Below are positions 26,036 to 34,746 of a DNA stretch of 64,000 nucleotides, in pieces. The stretch's first letter is position 1. Each line of letters opens with the position of its first letter. Both the position numbers and the translations under genes were made by a program. The notes beneath the pieces are model-generated. The model ran no database searches. It was given only the letters and a program-made list of their open reading frames with translations, and had not been told where the DNA came from. The stretch comes from Kiloniellales bacterium (GTDB taxonomy: Bacteria; Pseudomonadota; Alphaproteobacteria; Kiloniellales; JAKSDN01). The DNA is taken from the NCBI GenBank assembly GCA_030064845.1, contig JASJEC010000053.1, forward strand, positions 1 to 64,000, in the 5' to 3' direction.

Positions 26036-26668
26036 TCAGGCCGGCTTCGCGGTGTCTTCGGCCGGCTCGTCCGCAGCTTCGTCCGACGCTTCGGCGATCT
26101 CGGCCTCCTCGACCTCGGCCTGCTCGACCTCGGCGATGACCGCTTCGACCGCGGCCTCCTCGGCCTCGCGCTGCTCCTCGGCGCTGACCATGTGACCGGT
26201 CTCGGCCTGACGTTCGGCTTCCGCGTCGGAGCGGGCCACGTTCGCGGTCACCTCGACGCCGACCTCGGGGTGCAGTCGAACCTTGACCTGGTGCAACCCG
26301 AGCACCTTGATCGCCCTGTCGAGAGCGACCTGCCCGCGCTCGATCGAGATACCGGCCTCGGTCACCGCGTCGGCGATGTCGCGCGCGGACACGGAGCCGT
26401 AGAGCTGCCCCGAATCGCCGGCCTGGCGGATCAGGACGACGCTCGTCCCGCCGAGCTTGGCGGCGACGGCTTCGGCGTCCTCGCGGCGTTTCAGGTTCTC
26501 GGCCTCGAGCTGCGCGCGCTGGGTCTCGAAGAACGCCATGTTCTCCTTGTTGGCGCGCAGCGCCTTGCGCTTGGGCAGCAGGAAGTTCCGTGCGTAGCCC
26601 GGCTTGACGGTGACCACGTCGCCCATCTGCCCGAGCTTCTCGATCCGTTCCAGAAGTATCACGTCCAT
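26036..26668 (-). CDS. rplI: 50S ribosomal protein L9 with long acidic tail
   Basis: 210 residues, about 60 longer than usual. Residues 1-50 give the canonical N-terminal domain ([19 protein letters not shown] and [12 protein letters not shown]), and the C-terminal domain ends near residue 150 ([13 protein letters not shown]). The rest (about 165-210) is an Ala/Glu-rich extension ([20 protein letters not shown]). Acidic L9 tails occur in several alphaproteobacteria. Third gene of rpsF-rpsR-rplI. Confidence 0.96.
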   Translation of the reverse strand: MDVILLERIEKLGQMGDVVTVKPGYARNFLLPKRKALRANKENMAFFETQRAQLEAENLKRREDAEAVAAKLGGTSVVLIRQAGDSGQLYGSVSARDIADAVTEAGISIERGQVALDRAIKVLGLHQVKVRLHPEVGVEVTANVARSDAEAERQAETGHMVSAEEQREAEEAAVEAVIAEVEQAEVEEAEIAEASDEAADEPAEDTAKPA

Positions 26669-26688
26669 GATGGTTCCTTCCGCCGACC

Positions 26689-26946
26689 CTAGTCCACGAC
26701 GTAGGGCAGCAAGGCCAGGTAGCGGGCCCGCTTGATCGCCTGGGCCAGTTCACGCTGCTTCTTCGCCGAGACCGCGGTGATCCGGCTCGGCACGATCTTG
26801 CCGCGTTCCGAGACGAAACGGTTGAGCAGCTTAATGTCCTTGTAGTCGATCTTCGGCGCGTTCGGCCCGGAGAAGGGACAGCTCTTTCTGCGCCTGAAGA
26901 AGGGCCGCCGGACGGCGGCGCCCTTGCTAACGATCTGCACCGTCAT
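26689..26946 (-). CDS. rpsR: 30S ribosomal protein S18
   Basis: 85 residues; the S18 core is visible in [50 protein letters not shown]. The N-terminus carries [15 protein letters not shown]. It forms the S6:S18 heterodimer on the small-subunit platform. The start overlaps the rpsF stop by four bases and rplI follows after 20 bases. Confidence 0.97.
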   Translation of the reverse strand: MTVQIVSKGAAVRRPFFRRRKSCPFSGPNAPKIDYKDIKLLNRFVSERGKIVPSRITAVSAKKQRELAQAIKRARYLALLPYVVD

Positions 26947-27416
26947 TTGTCGTCTCCTTCACTCTTGGCCTGGGGCTTCTCCGAGGCTTCGGCCCCGCCG
27001 CGCCCGCCGGGCCGTCCGCGCCCCTCGTCGAAATCCCTGCCACGGCCGGGCGGCGGGCCGCGCCTCGGACCCCGGCCCCGGTCGTCCCGGCTGCCCTTGC
27101 TGCGCAGGATGATCGAGGGTTCCTCCTCGAGCTCGTCGACTCGGACGGTGAGGTAGCGGATCACGTCCTCGTTGATCCGCATGGTGCGCTCCATCTCCTG
27201 GACCGCCGCGGTCGGCGCATCGATGTTGAGCAGGACGTAGTGCCCCTTCCGGTTCTTCTTGATCCGGTAGGTCAGGCTGCGAAGGCCCCAGTATTCCTTC
27301 TTTTTGACTTCACCACCGTGCTCCTGGAGCAGGCTGGTGAACTGGTCGGCCAGGGTATCGACCTGGGCGGCGGACACGTCCTGGCGGGCAATGAAAACGT
27401 TCTCGTAAAGCGGCAT
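26943..27416 (-). CDS. rpsF: 30S ribosomal protein S6
   Basis: 157 residues from the ATG at 27416, with AAAGGAGAG upstream. The S6 ferredoxin fold (residues 1-95) is followed by a disordered Arg/Gly/Pro-rich tail ([15 protein letters not shown]...) of about 55 residues ending in charged residues; such tails are common in alphaproteobacteria. S6 binds S18 and, in many bacteria, the complex binds its own mRNA leader. First gene of the rpsF-rpsR-rplI operon. Confidence 0.96.
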   Translation of the reverse strand: MPLYENVFIARQDVSAAQVDTLADQFTSLLQEHGGEVKKKEYWGLRSLTYRIKKNRKGHYVLLNIDAPTAAVQEMERTMRINEDVIRYLTVRVDELEEEPSIILRSKGSRDDRGRGPRRGPPPGRGRDFDEGRGRPGGRGGAEASEKPQAKSEGDDK

Positions 27417-27577
27417 CTCGCGCGCTCTCCTTTCGGGTTGACGGTCCGGAGCCTCTGCCAGCCTCTCGGGGCGGGCCTGTCGACGGCCGCCCGGACCAGA
27501 GCCGACCCGCCACGTCAGAGCCGCGCGGACCGGCAAGGAGCTATGTAAACGTCACGGCCTGGCCGCGACGGCGCCGG

Positions 27578-27605
27578 ACTATACACGAAGCTTTAGGGCT
27601 TGCAA
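27578..27605 (-). promoter_or_regulatory. Candidate rpsF operon promoter
   Basis: Read on the minus strand: TTGCAA (27605-27600), 16-base spacer, TATAGT (27583-27578). Both elements are close to sigma-70 consensus for an alphaproteobacterium. Transcription would begin near 27571, giving a leader of about 155 bases before the rpsF ATG. Confidence 0.6.
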
Positions 27606-27647
27606 GCGCTCGCCGGCCGGTCCCTAGCCAACCCGGACCGGCCGAGC

Positions 27648-27675
27648 TTGACAGAGGAAGAACAGCCGCTATCTC
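27648..27675 (+). promoter_or_regulatory. Candidate fabD operon promoter
   Basis: A perfect TTGACA (27648-27653) is followed after 16 bases by TATCTC (27670-27675). The start would be about 50 bases before the fabD ATG at 27736. The -35 is consensus and the -10 only partial. Confidence 0.5.
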
Positions 27676-27735
27676 TGACGCGATCAAGGATTCGAGGCGC
27701 GAAATGTGCCTCGGGAGCGGTGGGGGCAGACATCG

Positions 27736-28695
27736 ATGGGCCGGGCTTTCGTCTTTCCTGGGCAGGGTTCCCAGGCCGTTGGGATGGGCGCCGCCCTGGC
27801 CGAGGCCTTCCAGCCGGCCCGGCACCTTTTCGAAGAGGTCGACGACGCCCTGGGCCAGAAGCTCTCCAGGCTCATGTTCGAGGGCCCCGAGGACGAGCTG
27901 ACCCTGACCGAGAACGCCCAGCCCGCCCTGATGGCAGTGAGCTTGGCCGTGGTCCGCGTCCTGCAGCAGGAGGCGGGCCTGGACCTGGGCCGGGCCGCGA
28001 TGTTCGTCGCCGGCCATTCGCTCGGCGAATACTCGGCGCTGGCCGCCGCGGGCACTCTGGAGCTGGGCGACACGGCGAGGCTCCTGCGCCGGCGCGGTCA
28101 GGCCATGCAGGCGGCCGTGCCTGTCGGCGAGGGGGCAATGGCGGCGCTGATCGGGCTCGACCTGGACGCGGCCCGGGCCATCGCCGAGGAGGCCCGCTCG
28201 GGCGCTCCGGGCGCCGGCGGCCGGGTGTGCGACCCGGCCAACGATAACGCGCCGGGCCAGGTCGTCATAAGCGGCCATAAAGAGGCGATCGAGCGGGCGG
28301 TCGAGCTGGCCCAGGAGCAAGGTGCGAAGCGCTGCGTTGTTCTGCCGGTATCGGCGCCGTTCCACTGCGCGCTCATGGCGCCGGCCGCGGAGGTCATGAA
28401 CGAGGCGCTGGCCGAGACCGTCCTGCGCCCGCCCGCGGTGCCGCTGGTCGCCAACGTCACGGCCGAGCCGGTCGACAGTCCCGAGACGATTCGTCGGCTG
28501 CTGGTCGAGCAGGTAACCGGTCTGGTCCGCTGGCGCGAATCAGTGCTCGCCATGAAGCAGGCCGGCGTGGCCGAGCTGGTCGAGCTCGGCTCCGGAAAGG
28601 TGCTGACCGGTCTGGCCCGGCGCATCGACCGGGAGCTCACCGCGAGCGCCGTCGGCACGCCCGATGCGGTCGAGTCGCTGGCCGCCGCGCTCTGA
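27736..28695 (+). CDS. fabD: Malonyl-CoA:ACP transacylase
   Basis: 319 residues from the ATG at 27736. The FPGQGSQ segment (7-13), nucleophile Ser95 in GHSLGEYSA, and the catalytic His in VSAPFHCALM identify the enzyme, which moves malonyl groups from CoA to ACP. First gene of a fab run: fabG is 35 bases on, then acpP and fabF. Confidence 0.96.
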   Translation: MGRAFVFPGQGSQAVGMGAALAEAFQPARHLFEEVDDALGQKLSRLMFEGPEDELTLTENAQPALMAVSLAVVRVLQQEAGLDLGRAAMFVAGHSLGEYSALAAAGTLELGDTARLLRRRGQAMQAAVPVGEGAMAALIGLDLDAARAIAEEARSGAPGAGGRVCDPANDNAPGQVVISGHKEAIERAVELAQEQGAKRCVVLPVSAPFHCALMAPAAEVMNEALAETVLRPPAVPLVANVTAEPVDSPETIRRLLVEQVTGLVRWRESVLAMKQAGVAELVELGSGKVLTGLARRIDRELTASAVGTPDAVESLAAAL

Positions 28696-28730
28696 GGCAG
28701 GCGGCGCGAGACAAGAGAGGATTTAAGTCC

Positions 28731-29471
28731 ATGATGTTCGATCTTTCCGGCAAGGTCGCGCTCGTCACCGGGGCATCGGGCGGTATCGGCGGCGCCATCG
28801 CCCGCAGGCTGCACGCCTGCGGCGCGGCCGTCGCGCTCTCCGGGACGCGGGAGAACGCGCTCGCCGAACTGGCCGAGGAGCTGGGCGAACGCGTCGCCAT
28901 CGAGCCCTGCGACCTGTCGGACGACGACGCCGTGGTCGGGCTGCCGGGCCAAGTGGAGAAGGACCTTGGCCAGCTGGACATCCTCGTGAACAACGCCGGC
29001 CTGACCCGCGACAACCTGGCCATGCGAATGAGCGACGAGGATTGGGACAAGGTGCTGAAAGTTAACCTGAGCGCCGGCTTCCGGCTCGCGCGAGCGAGCC
29101 TGCGCGGCATGATGAAACGCCGCTGGGGCCGCATCATCGCGATCACCTCCGTCGTCGGGACGACGGGCAACCCGGGACAGGCCAACTACGCCGCCTCCAA
29201 GGCGGGGACGACGGGCCTGGTGAAGGCGCTCGCACAAGAAGTCGCCTCGCGCGGCATTACGGCGAACTGCGTCGCGCCCGGATTCATCGAGACGGCCATG
29301 ACCGACGCCCTCAGCGAAGCGCAGAAGGAGAAGATCCTGTCCGCGGTGCCGGCGGGCCGTCTCGGCTCGCCGGACGACGTGGCGGCCTGCACCGTTTTCC
29401 TGGCCAGCGAGGAAGCCGCCTACGTCACCGGCCAAACCCTGCACGTGAATGGCGGAATGGCGATGCTGTAG
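28731..29471 (+). CDS. fabG: 3-oxoacyl-[ACP] reductase
   Basis: 246 residues (ATGATG; the second ATG gives 245). SDR fold with TGASGGIG at the nucleotide site, NNAG, and catalytic Ser/Tyr/Lys in ITSVVGTTGNPGQANYAASKAG. C-terminal DDVAACTVFLASEEAAYVTGQTLHVNGGM is typical of FabG. It reduces 3-oxoacyl-ACP with NADPH during chain elongation. Preceded by AGAGAGGA. Confidence 0.95.
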   Translation: MMFDLSGKVALVTGASGGIGGAIARRLHACGAAVALSGTRENALAELAEELGERVAIEPCDLSDDDAVVGLPGQVEKDLGQLDILVNNAGLTRDNLAMRMSDEDWDKVLKVNLSAGFRLARASLRGMMKRRWGRIIAITSVVGTTGNPGQANYAASKAGTTGLVKALAQEVASRGITANCVAPGFIETAMTDALSEAQKEKILSAVPAGRLGSPDDVAACTVFLASEEAAYVTGQTLHVNGGMAML

Positions 29472-29574
29472 ATCGCGGGCGGCGTTGCGCTCGCGGCGCT
29501 TTTCCGGCGCTGACAACTGTGATATGAGGCAAAAAACGCCCCGTGCGCAGCAAGAAATCACGGCGGCCGAAGCA

Positions 29575-29599
29575 AGGTCTTGTTAACAAGCTTAGACCT
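29575..29599. promoter_or_regulatory. Nested palindrome upstream of acpP, candidate operator
   Basis: A perfect 12-base palindrome CTTGTTAACAAG (29579-29590) overlaps an outer inverted repeat AGGTCT (29575-29580) / AGACCT (29594-29599). It lies 57 bases before the acpP start in a GC-rich genome where such AT-rich dyads are unusual, so it may be a repressor site or part of a promoter region for acpP. Confidence 0.45.
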
Positions 29600-29656
29600 A
29601 GGTTACGAGAACCTTTCGCTCGCTAACGGGCTTTCAAGAAATCGAGGTTGGTGGAC

Positions 29657-29893
29657 ATGAGCAACGACATTTCCGATCGCGTCAAAAAGATCGTGGTCGA
29701 ACATCTCGGCGTCGACGATGCAAAGGTCAACGACGGGGCAAGCTTCATCGATGATCTTGGCGCTGACAGCCTTGATACCGTCGAACTCGTCATGGCGTTC
29801 GAAGAGGAGTTCGGTTGCGAGATCCCGGACGACGCCGCCGAGAAGATCGTGACGGTCAAGGACGCCATCGACTTCATCTCCGAGCACGCCTGA
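29657..29893 (+). CDS. acpP: Acyl carrier protein
   Basis: 78 residues from the ATG at 29657. The 4'-phosphopantetheine attachment Ser38 is in [11 protein letters not shown]. The protein is highly acidic, as expected, and carries growing acyl chains for fatty-acid and other biosynthesis. The 185-base gap before it contains a nested palindrome and probably its own promoter, consistent with the usual high expression of acpP. fabF follows after 77 bases. Confidence 0.97.
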   Translation: MSNDISDRVKKIVVEHLGVDDAKVNDGASFIDDLGADSLDTVELVMAFEEEFGCEIPDDAAEKIVTVKDAIDFISEHA

Positions 29894-29908
29894 ACGCGAA
29901 AGCTTGAA

Positions 29909-29934
29909 GCAGGATCTCACGACCGGCATCCTGC
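29909..29934 (+). terminator. Hairpin between acpP and fabF (possible attenuator)
   Basis: GCAGGAT (29909-29915) and ATCCTGC (29928-29934) form a seven-base-pair stem with a 12-base loop just after the acpP stop. There is no T tract, so it is more likely a partial terminator or a 3'-end stabiliser allowing acpP to be more abundant than fabF. Confidence 0.4.
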
Positions 29935-29970
29935 GGTTGCTCTCCACGGAACATCAATCGTCAGCTTCCT

Positions 29971-31236
29971 ATGAGACGAGTCGTCGTCACGGGACTTGGA
30001 CTGGTCACGCCGCTTGGCACCGGCGTCCAGAACGTTTGGCATCGCCTGATCGAGGGCGCGTCGGGAATCGGCGGCATTCAGAACTTCGACGTTTCCGACT
30101 TGCCGGCCAAGATCGCCGGCCAAGTGCCGATCGGCGAAACGAAGAACGGCGGCTTCAACGCCGACGACTACCTTCAGCCTAAAGACCAGCGCAAGATCGA
30201 CCGCTTCATCCTCTACGGCATCGCCGCCGGTCAGCAGGCGGTCGACGACTGCGGCTGGCTGCCGGAGGACGACGCCAGCCGCGAACGCGCGGGCGTTCTC
30301 GTCGGCTCCGGCATCGGCGGCCTCGAGACGATCTACGAAACCAGCTTGATCCTTAACGACAAGGGTCCGCGGCGGATCTCGCCTTTCTTCATCCCGGCGG
30401 CGCTGATCAACCTGGTATCGGGCCAGCTGTCGATCCGCTTCGGATTCAAGGGGCCGAACCACTCGGTGGTCACGGCCTGCTCGACCGGCGCCCACGCGAT
30501 CGGCGACGCCGCGCGGCTGATCGCGTTGGACGACGCCGACGTGATGATCACCGGCGGCGCCGAAGCCGCGGTCTGCCGGCTCGGCGTCGCGGGCTTCGCG
30601 GCGGCGCGCGCCTTGTCGACCCACTTCAACGACACGCCGGAGCGCGCGTCGCGTCCCTGGGACCAGGATCGCGACGGCTTCGTCATGGGCGAAGGCGCCG
30701 GCGCCCTCGTGCTCGAGGAGTTGGAGCACGCCAAGCGCCGAGGCGCGCGGATCTATGCCGAGGTCGTCGGCTACGGCCTGTCGGGCGATGCCCACCACGT
30801 CACCGCGCCGGCGGAAGACGGCGACGGCGGCTTCCGTTCGATGCGCGCCGCCCTCAAGCGCGCCGGCATGAACCCGGAAGACATCGACTACATCAACGCG
30901 CACGGCACTTCGACGCCCCTGGGTGACGAGATCGAGCTGGGCGCGGTGAAGCGGCTGTTCGGCGAGCACTGCGCCACGCTGTCGATGTCATCGACCAAGT
31001 CGGCGGTCGGCCATCTGCTCGGGGCGGCAGGCGCGGTCGAAGCGATCTTCTCGATCCTCGCCATCAAGGAAGGGATCGTGCCGCCGACCTTGAACCTCGA
31101 CACGCCCTCGGCGGGGTGCGACGGCATCGACTTGGTTCCGCATCGGGCCAAGGAACGCAAGGTGCGCGCGGCACTCTCCAATTCCTTCGGTTTCGGCGGC
31201 ACGAACGCCTCTCTGGTGCTCGCCGCCCACAACTGA
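29971..31236 (+). CDS. fabF: 3-oxoacyl-[ACP] synthase II
   Basis: 421 residues. Condensing-enzyme triad: Cys170 in VVTACSTGAHA, His in NAHGTSTPLGD, and His in SAVGHLLGAAGAVEA. It extends acyl-ACP with malonyl-ACP. It belongs to the fab run and is followed 11 bases later by mltG, a combination (fabF-mltG) conserved in many alphaproteobacteria. Confidence 0.97.
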   Translation: MRRVVVTGLGLVTPLGTGVQNVWHRLIEGASGIGGIQNFDVSDLPAKIAGQVPIGETKNGGFNADDYLQPKDQRKIDRFILYGIAAGQQAVDDCGWLPEDDASRERAGVLVGSGIGGLETIYETSLILNDKGPRRISPFFIPAALINLVSGQLSIRFGFKGPNHSVVTACSTGAHAIGDAARLIALDDADVMITGGAEAAVCRLGVAGFAAARALSTHFNDTPERASRPWDQDRDGFVMGEGAGALVLEELEHAKRRGARIYAEVVGYGLSGDAHHVTAPAEDGDGGFRSMRAALKRAGMNPEDIDYINAHGTSTPLGDEIELGAVKRLFGEHCATLSMSSTKSAVGHLLGAAGAVEAIFSILAIKEGIVPPTLNLDTPSAGCDGIDLVPHRAKERKVRAALSNSFGFGGTNASLVLAAHN

Positions 31237-31247
31237 GCGAGGCAAGC

Positions 31248-32246
31248 GTGCAGCGCCGCGTCTACCTGATCGGCGTCTTCGCGGCGGTCGCCATCGTCTT
31301 CGGCGGCAGCCTGCTCTACGGCGCCCAGCGCTTCGACCGCAGCGGACCGCTCGGCACGGACAGGACGCTGGTGATCCCGCGCGGCGCCGGATTGAACGCC
31401 ATATCGCGGCAACTCGCCAACGAAGGCATCATCGAGAGCGCCAAACTGTTCCAGCTCGGGGTTCGGATCCTCGGCTCGTCCCGCGACCTCAAGGCGGGCG
31501 AGTACGGCTTCCCCGCCGGCGTTTCCATGCGCCAAGCCTACGCCATCTTGAAGAGCGGGGAGACCGTGGACCGCTGGATCACGCTGGCGGAAGGCCTGAC
31601 CAGCACCGAGGTCGTCGTCCTGCTGGCGGCCGCCGAGGGCCTCGTCGGCGAGGTCTCTGAGGTTCCGGCGGAAGGCACCCTCCTGCCGGAAACCTACCAT
31701 TACTCCTTCGGCGACGACCGTACCGCCCTGGTCTCTCGCATGGAGGCGTCGCTCGAGGAGACCTTGGCCGAGCTCTGGCCGAACCGCGCCGAAGGCCTGC
31801 CCATCGATACGCCGGAAGAGGCCGTCATCCTGGCGTCGATCGTGGAGAAAGAGACCGGTGTCGCCGAAGAGCGGCCCCTCGTGGCCTCGGTCTTCGTGAA
31901 CCGCCTCAGGCGCCGGATGCGTCTGCAGTCCGATCCCACCGTCGCCTACGGCATCACCCAGGGCGAGCGGGAGCTGGGCCGCCCCCTGACCTACCGCGAC
32001 CTGGACACGCCGTCAGCCTACAATACCTATCTCAACCGCGGGCTGCCGCCGGGACCGATCGCCAACCCTGGGCGCGCCTCCCTGGAGGCGGTGCTGAATC
32101 CCGCCGAGAGTCCCTACCTCTACTTCGTCGCCGACGGCACCGGCGGACACGCCTTCTCGAAGACGCTGACCGAGCACAACCGAAACGTCGCCAAGTGGCG
32201 CAAGTTCCAGCGCGAACAGCGCAGGAAGCGAAGGTCGAAGAACTAG
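31248..32246 (+). CDS. mltG: Endolytic peptidoglycan transglycosylase MltG
   Basis: 332 residues from a GTG at 31248 with GAGCGAGG upstream. One N-terminal membrane helix (residues 4-24), then a LysM-like subdomain and the YceG catalytic domain with the Glu in ILASIVEKETG and the C-terminal NPAESPYLYFVADGTGGHAFS. It cuts nascent glycan strands and is thought to terminate their elongation. The following gene is convergent. Confidence 0.94.
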   Translation: MQRRVYLIGVFAAVAIVFGGSLLYGAQRFDRSGPLGTDRTLVIPRGAGLNAISRQLANEGIIESAKLFQLGVRILGSSRDLKAGEYGFPAGVSMRQAYAILKSGETVDRWITLAEGLTSTEVVVLLAAAEGLVGEVSEVPAEGTLLPETYHYSFGDDRTALVSRMEASLEETLAELWPNRAEGLPIDTPEEAVILASIVEKETGVAEERPLVASVFVNRLRRRMRLQSDPTVAYGITQGERELGRPLTYRDLDTPSAYNTYLNRGLPPGPIANPGRASLEAVLNPAESPYLYFVADGTGGHAFSKTLTEHNRNVAKWRKFQREQRRKRRSKN

Positions 32247-32263
32247 CGCGCCGCCGGGCCCCA

Positions 32264-33031
32264 TCAGCTGCGTCTTTTCTTCGGCAGCTTTTTCAGGGCC
32301 GTGTCGGTCAGGCCCGGCGGCAGGGCCGCTAGCGCCCAGATTGCCGCCGCTAGGGGCCAGGGAAAGGTGATCCGCGCCTTGTTGCGGGCGACACCGCTTT
32401 TGATGATCTCCGCGGCCCGGTCGGTCTCCATCAGAAAGGGCATCTTGAACGAGTTGACCGCGGTCATGCGGCTCTTGACGAAGCCCGGACAGACCACGCT
32501 CACGCCAATCCCCTTGCGGGCAAGGTGGCCCCGCAGGGACTCGCCCCAGATCCTGACCGCCGCCTTCGAGGCGCAGTAGGCCGGCGCCCCGGGAAAACCC
32601 CGGAAGGACGCCAGGGAGGAAATGATCGCCACCTGGCCGCGCGCGCGCGGGCGCATGCAGGCGACGGCGGGCAGGACCGTGTTGATCACGCCGTCCAGGT
32701 TGACGGCGAAGATCCTCCGGGTCTGCGCGTCCTTCTCGTCGACGTCCCCGGTGCCCGCCGAGATTCCTGCGTTGGCCACGACCAGGTCCAAGCCCGCGCT
32801 GCGATCGACCTCGGCGATCCAGGCCGAGAGCGCTTCCTGATCGGTCACGTCGAGTGCGGCCGTGACGATCTCGGCGCCGCGGCCGCGACAGACCGCGGCG
32901 ACCTGGGCCAGGCGTTCACGGTCGCGCCCGGTGAGCGCCAGGGTCACGCCGGGCCCAGCATAGGCGTGGGCGAGCGCCTCGCCGATCCCGCTGGACGCGC
33001 CGGTGATCAGGACAGTCTTGAAATCTCCCAT
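32264..33031 (-). CDS. Short-chain dehydrogenase/reductase
   Basis: 255 residues. TGASSGIG (10-17), NAG, Ser in ISSLASFRG, and YCASK identify a classical SDR. The C-terminal region (KSRMTAVNSFKMPFLMETDRAAEIIKSG) resembles the DltE/YdfG-type group that reduces sugar or lipid substrates; the sequence does not fix the substrate. It lies between mltG (convergent, 17-base gap) and yicC (divergent). Confidence 0.88.
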   Translation of the reverse strand: MGDFKTVLITGASSGIGEALAHAYAGPGVTLALTGRDRERLAQVAAVCRGRGAEIVTAALDVTDQEALSAWIAEVDRSAGLDLVVANAGISAGTGDVDEKDAQTRRIFAVNLDGVINTVLPAVACMRPRARGQVAIISSLASFRGFPGAPAYCASKAAVRIWGESLRGHLARKGIGVSVVCPGFVKSRMTAVNSFKMPFLMETDRAAEIIKSGVARNKARITFPWPLAAAIWALAALPPGLTDTALKKLPKKRRS

Positions 33032-33135
33032 GGGTCGGTGGGCTTCCCTCGTTCACTTGTTGGCCGGTGGACGCGCGTATATAAGGAGCGACCCTAGCAC
33101 CCAGGCAACGCATTTCCGACCGATCACGCCGCGTC

Positions 33136-34062
33136 ATGGCCAATCGACGAGCCGCAGACGAAAAGCCCGTTTCCAGCATGACCGGATTCGCCCGCCAGGA
33201 GGGCGGCGACGACCGCTTCAACTGGACCTGGGAGATCAAGAGCGTCAACGGGAAATCCCTGGACGTGAGGTTCCGCCTGCCGCCGGGCTATGATGCCCTG
33301 GAAGGCGGCGCGCGGGCCGCGGCCGCCCAGGCCTGCGCGCGCGGCAACCTGCAGGTCTCCCTGACAATGAAGGCGGCGGCGGCGGCCCAGAGCTATCGGA
33401 TCAATCGCGAGCTGCTGGACCGGCTGTTGGCCCTGTCCGGCGAGCTCACCGCCGAGCGGGGCGGGACCGCCGCCGTGGCGCCGGCGAGCCTGGACGGCCT
33501 CTTGGCGGTGCGCGGCGTGGTCGAGGTCGCCGAGGAAGAAGACGAGCCCGACGCCAAGGCGGCCCGCGAGGCGGCGCTGGCGGCGGATCTCCAACACGCT
33601 CTCGCGGCGCTCGCCGAGGCGCGCCGCGCCGAGGGCGCGCGTCTTCATCAGGTCGTCTCGGGCCACCTGGCGAGCCTGCAGGCACTGGTCGACAAGGCGG
33701 CGGAATCTGCCGCGGCACAGCCCGACGCCCTGCGCGCCCGGCTGCGCGCCCAGGTCGAGGAACTGCTGGCGGCCTCCCCGGCCCTGCCAGAGGACCGCCT
33801 GGCCCAGGAAGCGGCGGTGCTCGCGACCAAAGCGGACGTCCGCGAGGAACTCGATCGGCTGACCGCGCACATCGAGGCGGCGCGGGAACTGCTGGCCGGC
33901 GGCGGGCCGGTTGGCCGCCGCCTCGACTTCCTGTGCCAGGAGCTCAACCGGGAGGCCAACACGCTCTGCGCCAAGGCGCCGGACGTCGACCTGAGGCGCA
34001 TCGGCCTGGAGCTCAAGACCGTCGTCGATCAGCTCCGCGAGCAGATCCAGAACCTCGAATAG
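33136..34062 (+). CDS. yicC: YicC/YloC family endoribonuclease
   Basis: 308 residues. SMTGFARQ near residue 14 and WEIKSVNGKSLDVRFRLP open the family's N-terminal domain; the C-terminal signature RRLDFLCQELNREANTLCAKA is clear. YicC was shown to be an endoribonuclease in E. coli, acting on certain small RNAs. The gene precedes gmk as in many bacteria. Confidence 0.92.
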   Translation: MANRRAADEKPVSSMTGFARQEGGDDRFNWTWEIKSVNGKSLDVRFRLPPGYDALEGGARAAAAQACARGNLQVSLTMKAAAAAQSYRINRELLDRLLALSGELTAERGGTAAVAPASLDGLLAVRGVVEVAEEEDEPDAKAAREAALAADLQHALAALAEARRAEGARLHQVVSGHLASLQALVDKAAESAAAQPDALRARLRAQVEELLAASPALPEDRLAQEAAVLATKADVREELDRLTAHIEAARELLAGGGPVGRRLDFLCQELNREANTLCAKAPDVDLRRIGLELKTVVDQLREQIQNLE

Positions 34063-34076
34063 CGGGCCGGGACCAG

Positions 34077-34721
34077 GTGTCGATCGATCAAGGCCAACTG
34101 AAGCGCCGCGGGCTGATGCTGGTGCTCTCTTCGCCCTCCGGCGCCGGCAAGACCACGATCTCTCGCGCCTTGCTGGACCGCGACCCGAACCTGGAACTTT
34201 CCATATCGGCAACGACCCGGCCGAAGCGTCCGGGCGAGCAGGACGGCGTGGACTACGATTTCGTCACGGCGGAGCGCTTCGAGCAGATGGTGGCCGCCGG
34301 CGACTTTCTGGAGCACGCCCGCGTGTTCGATCACCGCTACGGGACGCCGCGGGCGGCGGTCGAAAAGGCCTTGGCGGAAGGACGGGACGTTCTGTTCGAC
34401 ATCGACTGGCAGGGGACCCAGCAGCTCTCGGAGAAGGCCCGCGAAGATTTGGTCCGCGTCTTCATTCTGCCGCCCTCCACGGAGGAGCTTCGACGCCGGC
34501 TCGAGACGCGCGCCAGAGATCCCCAGGTCGTCGTCCAGGGACGGATGGCACGCGCCTCGGACGAGATGAGCCATTGGGCGGAGTACGACTACGTCATCAT
34601 CAACCGCTCCGTGGAAGAGAGCGTGGCCCAGGTGAGCGCGATCCTCGCGGCGGAACGGCTGCGCCGGGAGCGGGTGACCGGCCTGCACGACTTCGTCGAG
34701 GCGCTGCGCAGCGCGGGCTGA
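34077..34721 (+). CDS. gmk: Guanylate kinase
   Basis: 214 residues from a GTG at 34077. P-loop SSPSGAGKTT, GMP-binding residues in TTRPKRPGEQDGVDYDFV, and the DIDWQGTQQ segment. It phosphorylates GMP to GDP. The gene follows yicC by 14 bases and is convergent with rsmA. Confidence 0.95.
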   Translation: MSIDQGQLKRRGLMLVLSSPSGAGKTTISRALLDRDPNLELSISATTRPKRPGEQDGVDYDFVTAERFEQMVAAGDFLEHARVFDHRYGTPRAAVEKALAEGRDVLFDIDWQGTQQLSEKAREDLVRVFILPPSTEELRRRLETRARDPQVVVQGRMARASDEMSHWAEYDYVIINRSVEESVAQVSAILAAERLRRERVTGLHDFVEALRSAG

Positions 34722-34746
34722 GGCCGGGCCGCCGCACCACGGTGGC

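Larger units (their letters stand above)
27417..27735. other. Divergent regulatory region rpsF / fabD
   Basis: This gap separates the leftward ribosomal operon from the rightward fatty-acid operon. It contains a good candidate promoter in each direction (see separate entries) placed back to back around 27600-27650. The rpsF transcript would have a leader of about 150 bases, long enough to hold an S6:S18-binding structure, but I could not identify the conserved hairpin by eye. No gene seen. Confidence 0.6.
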
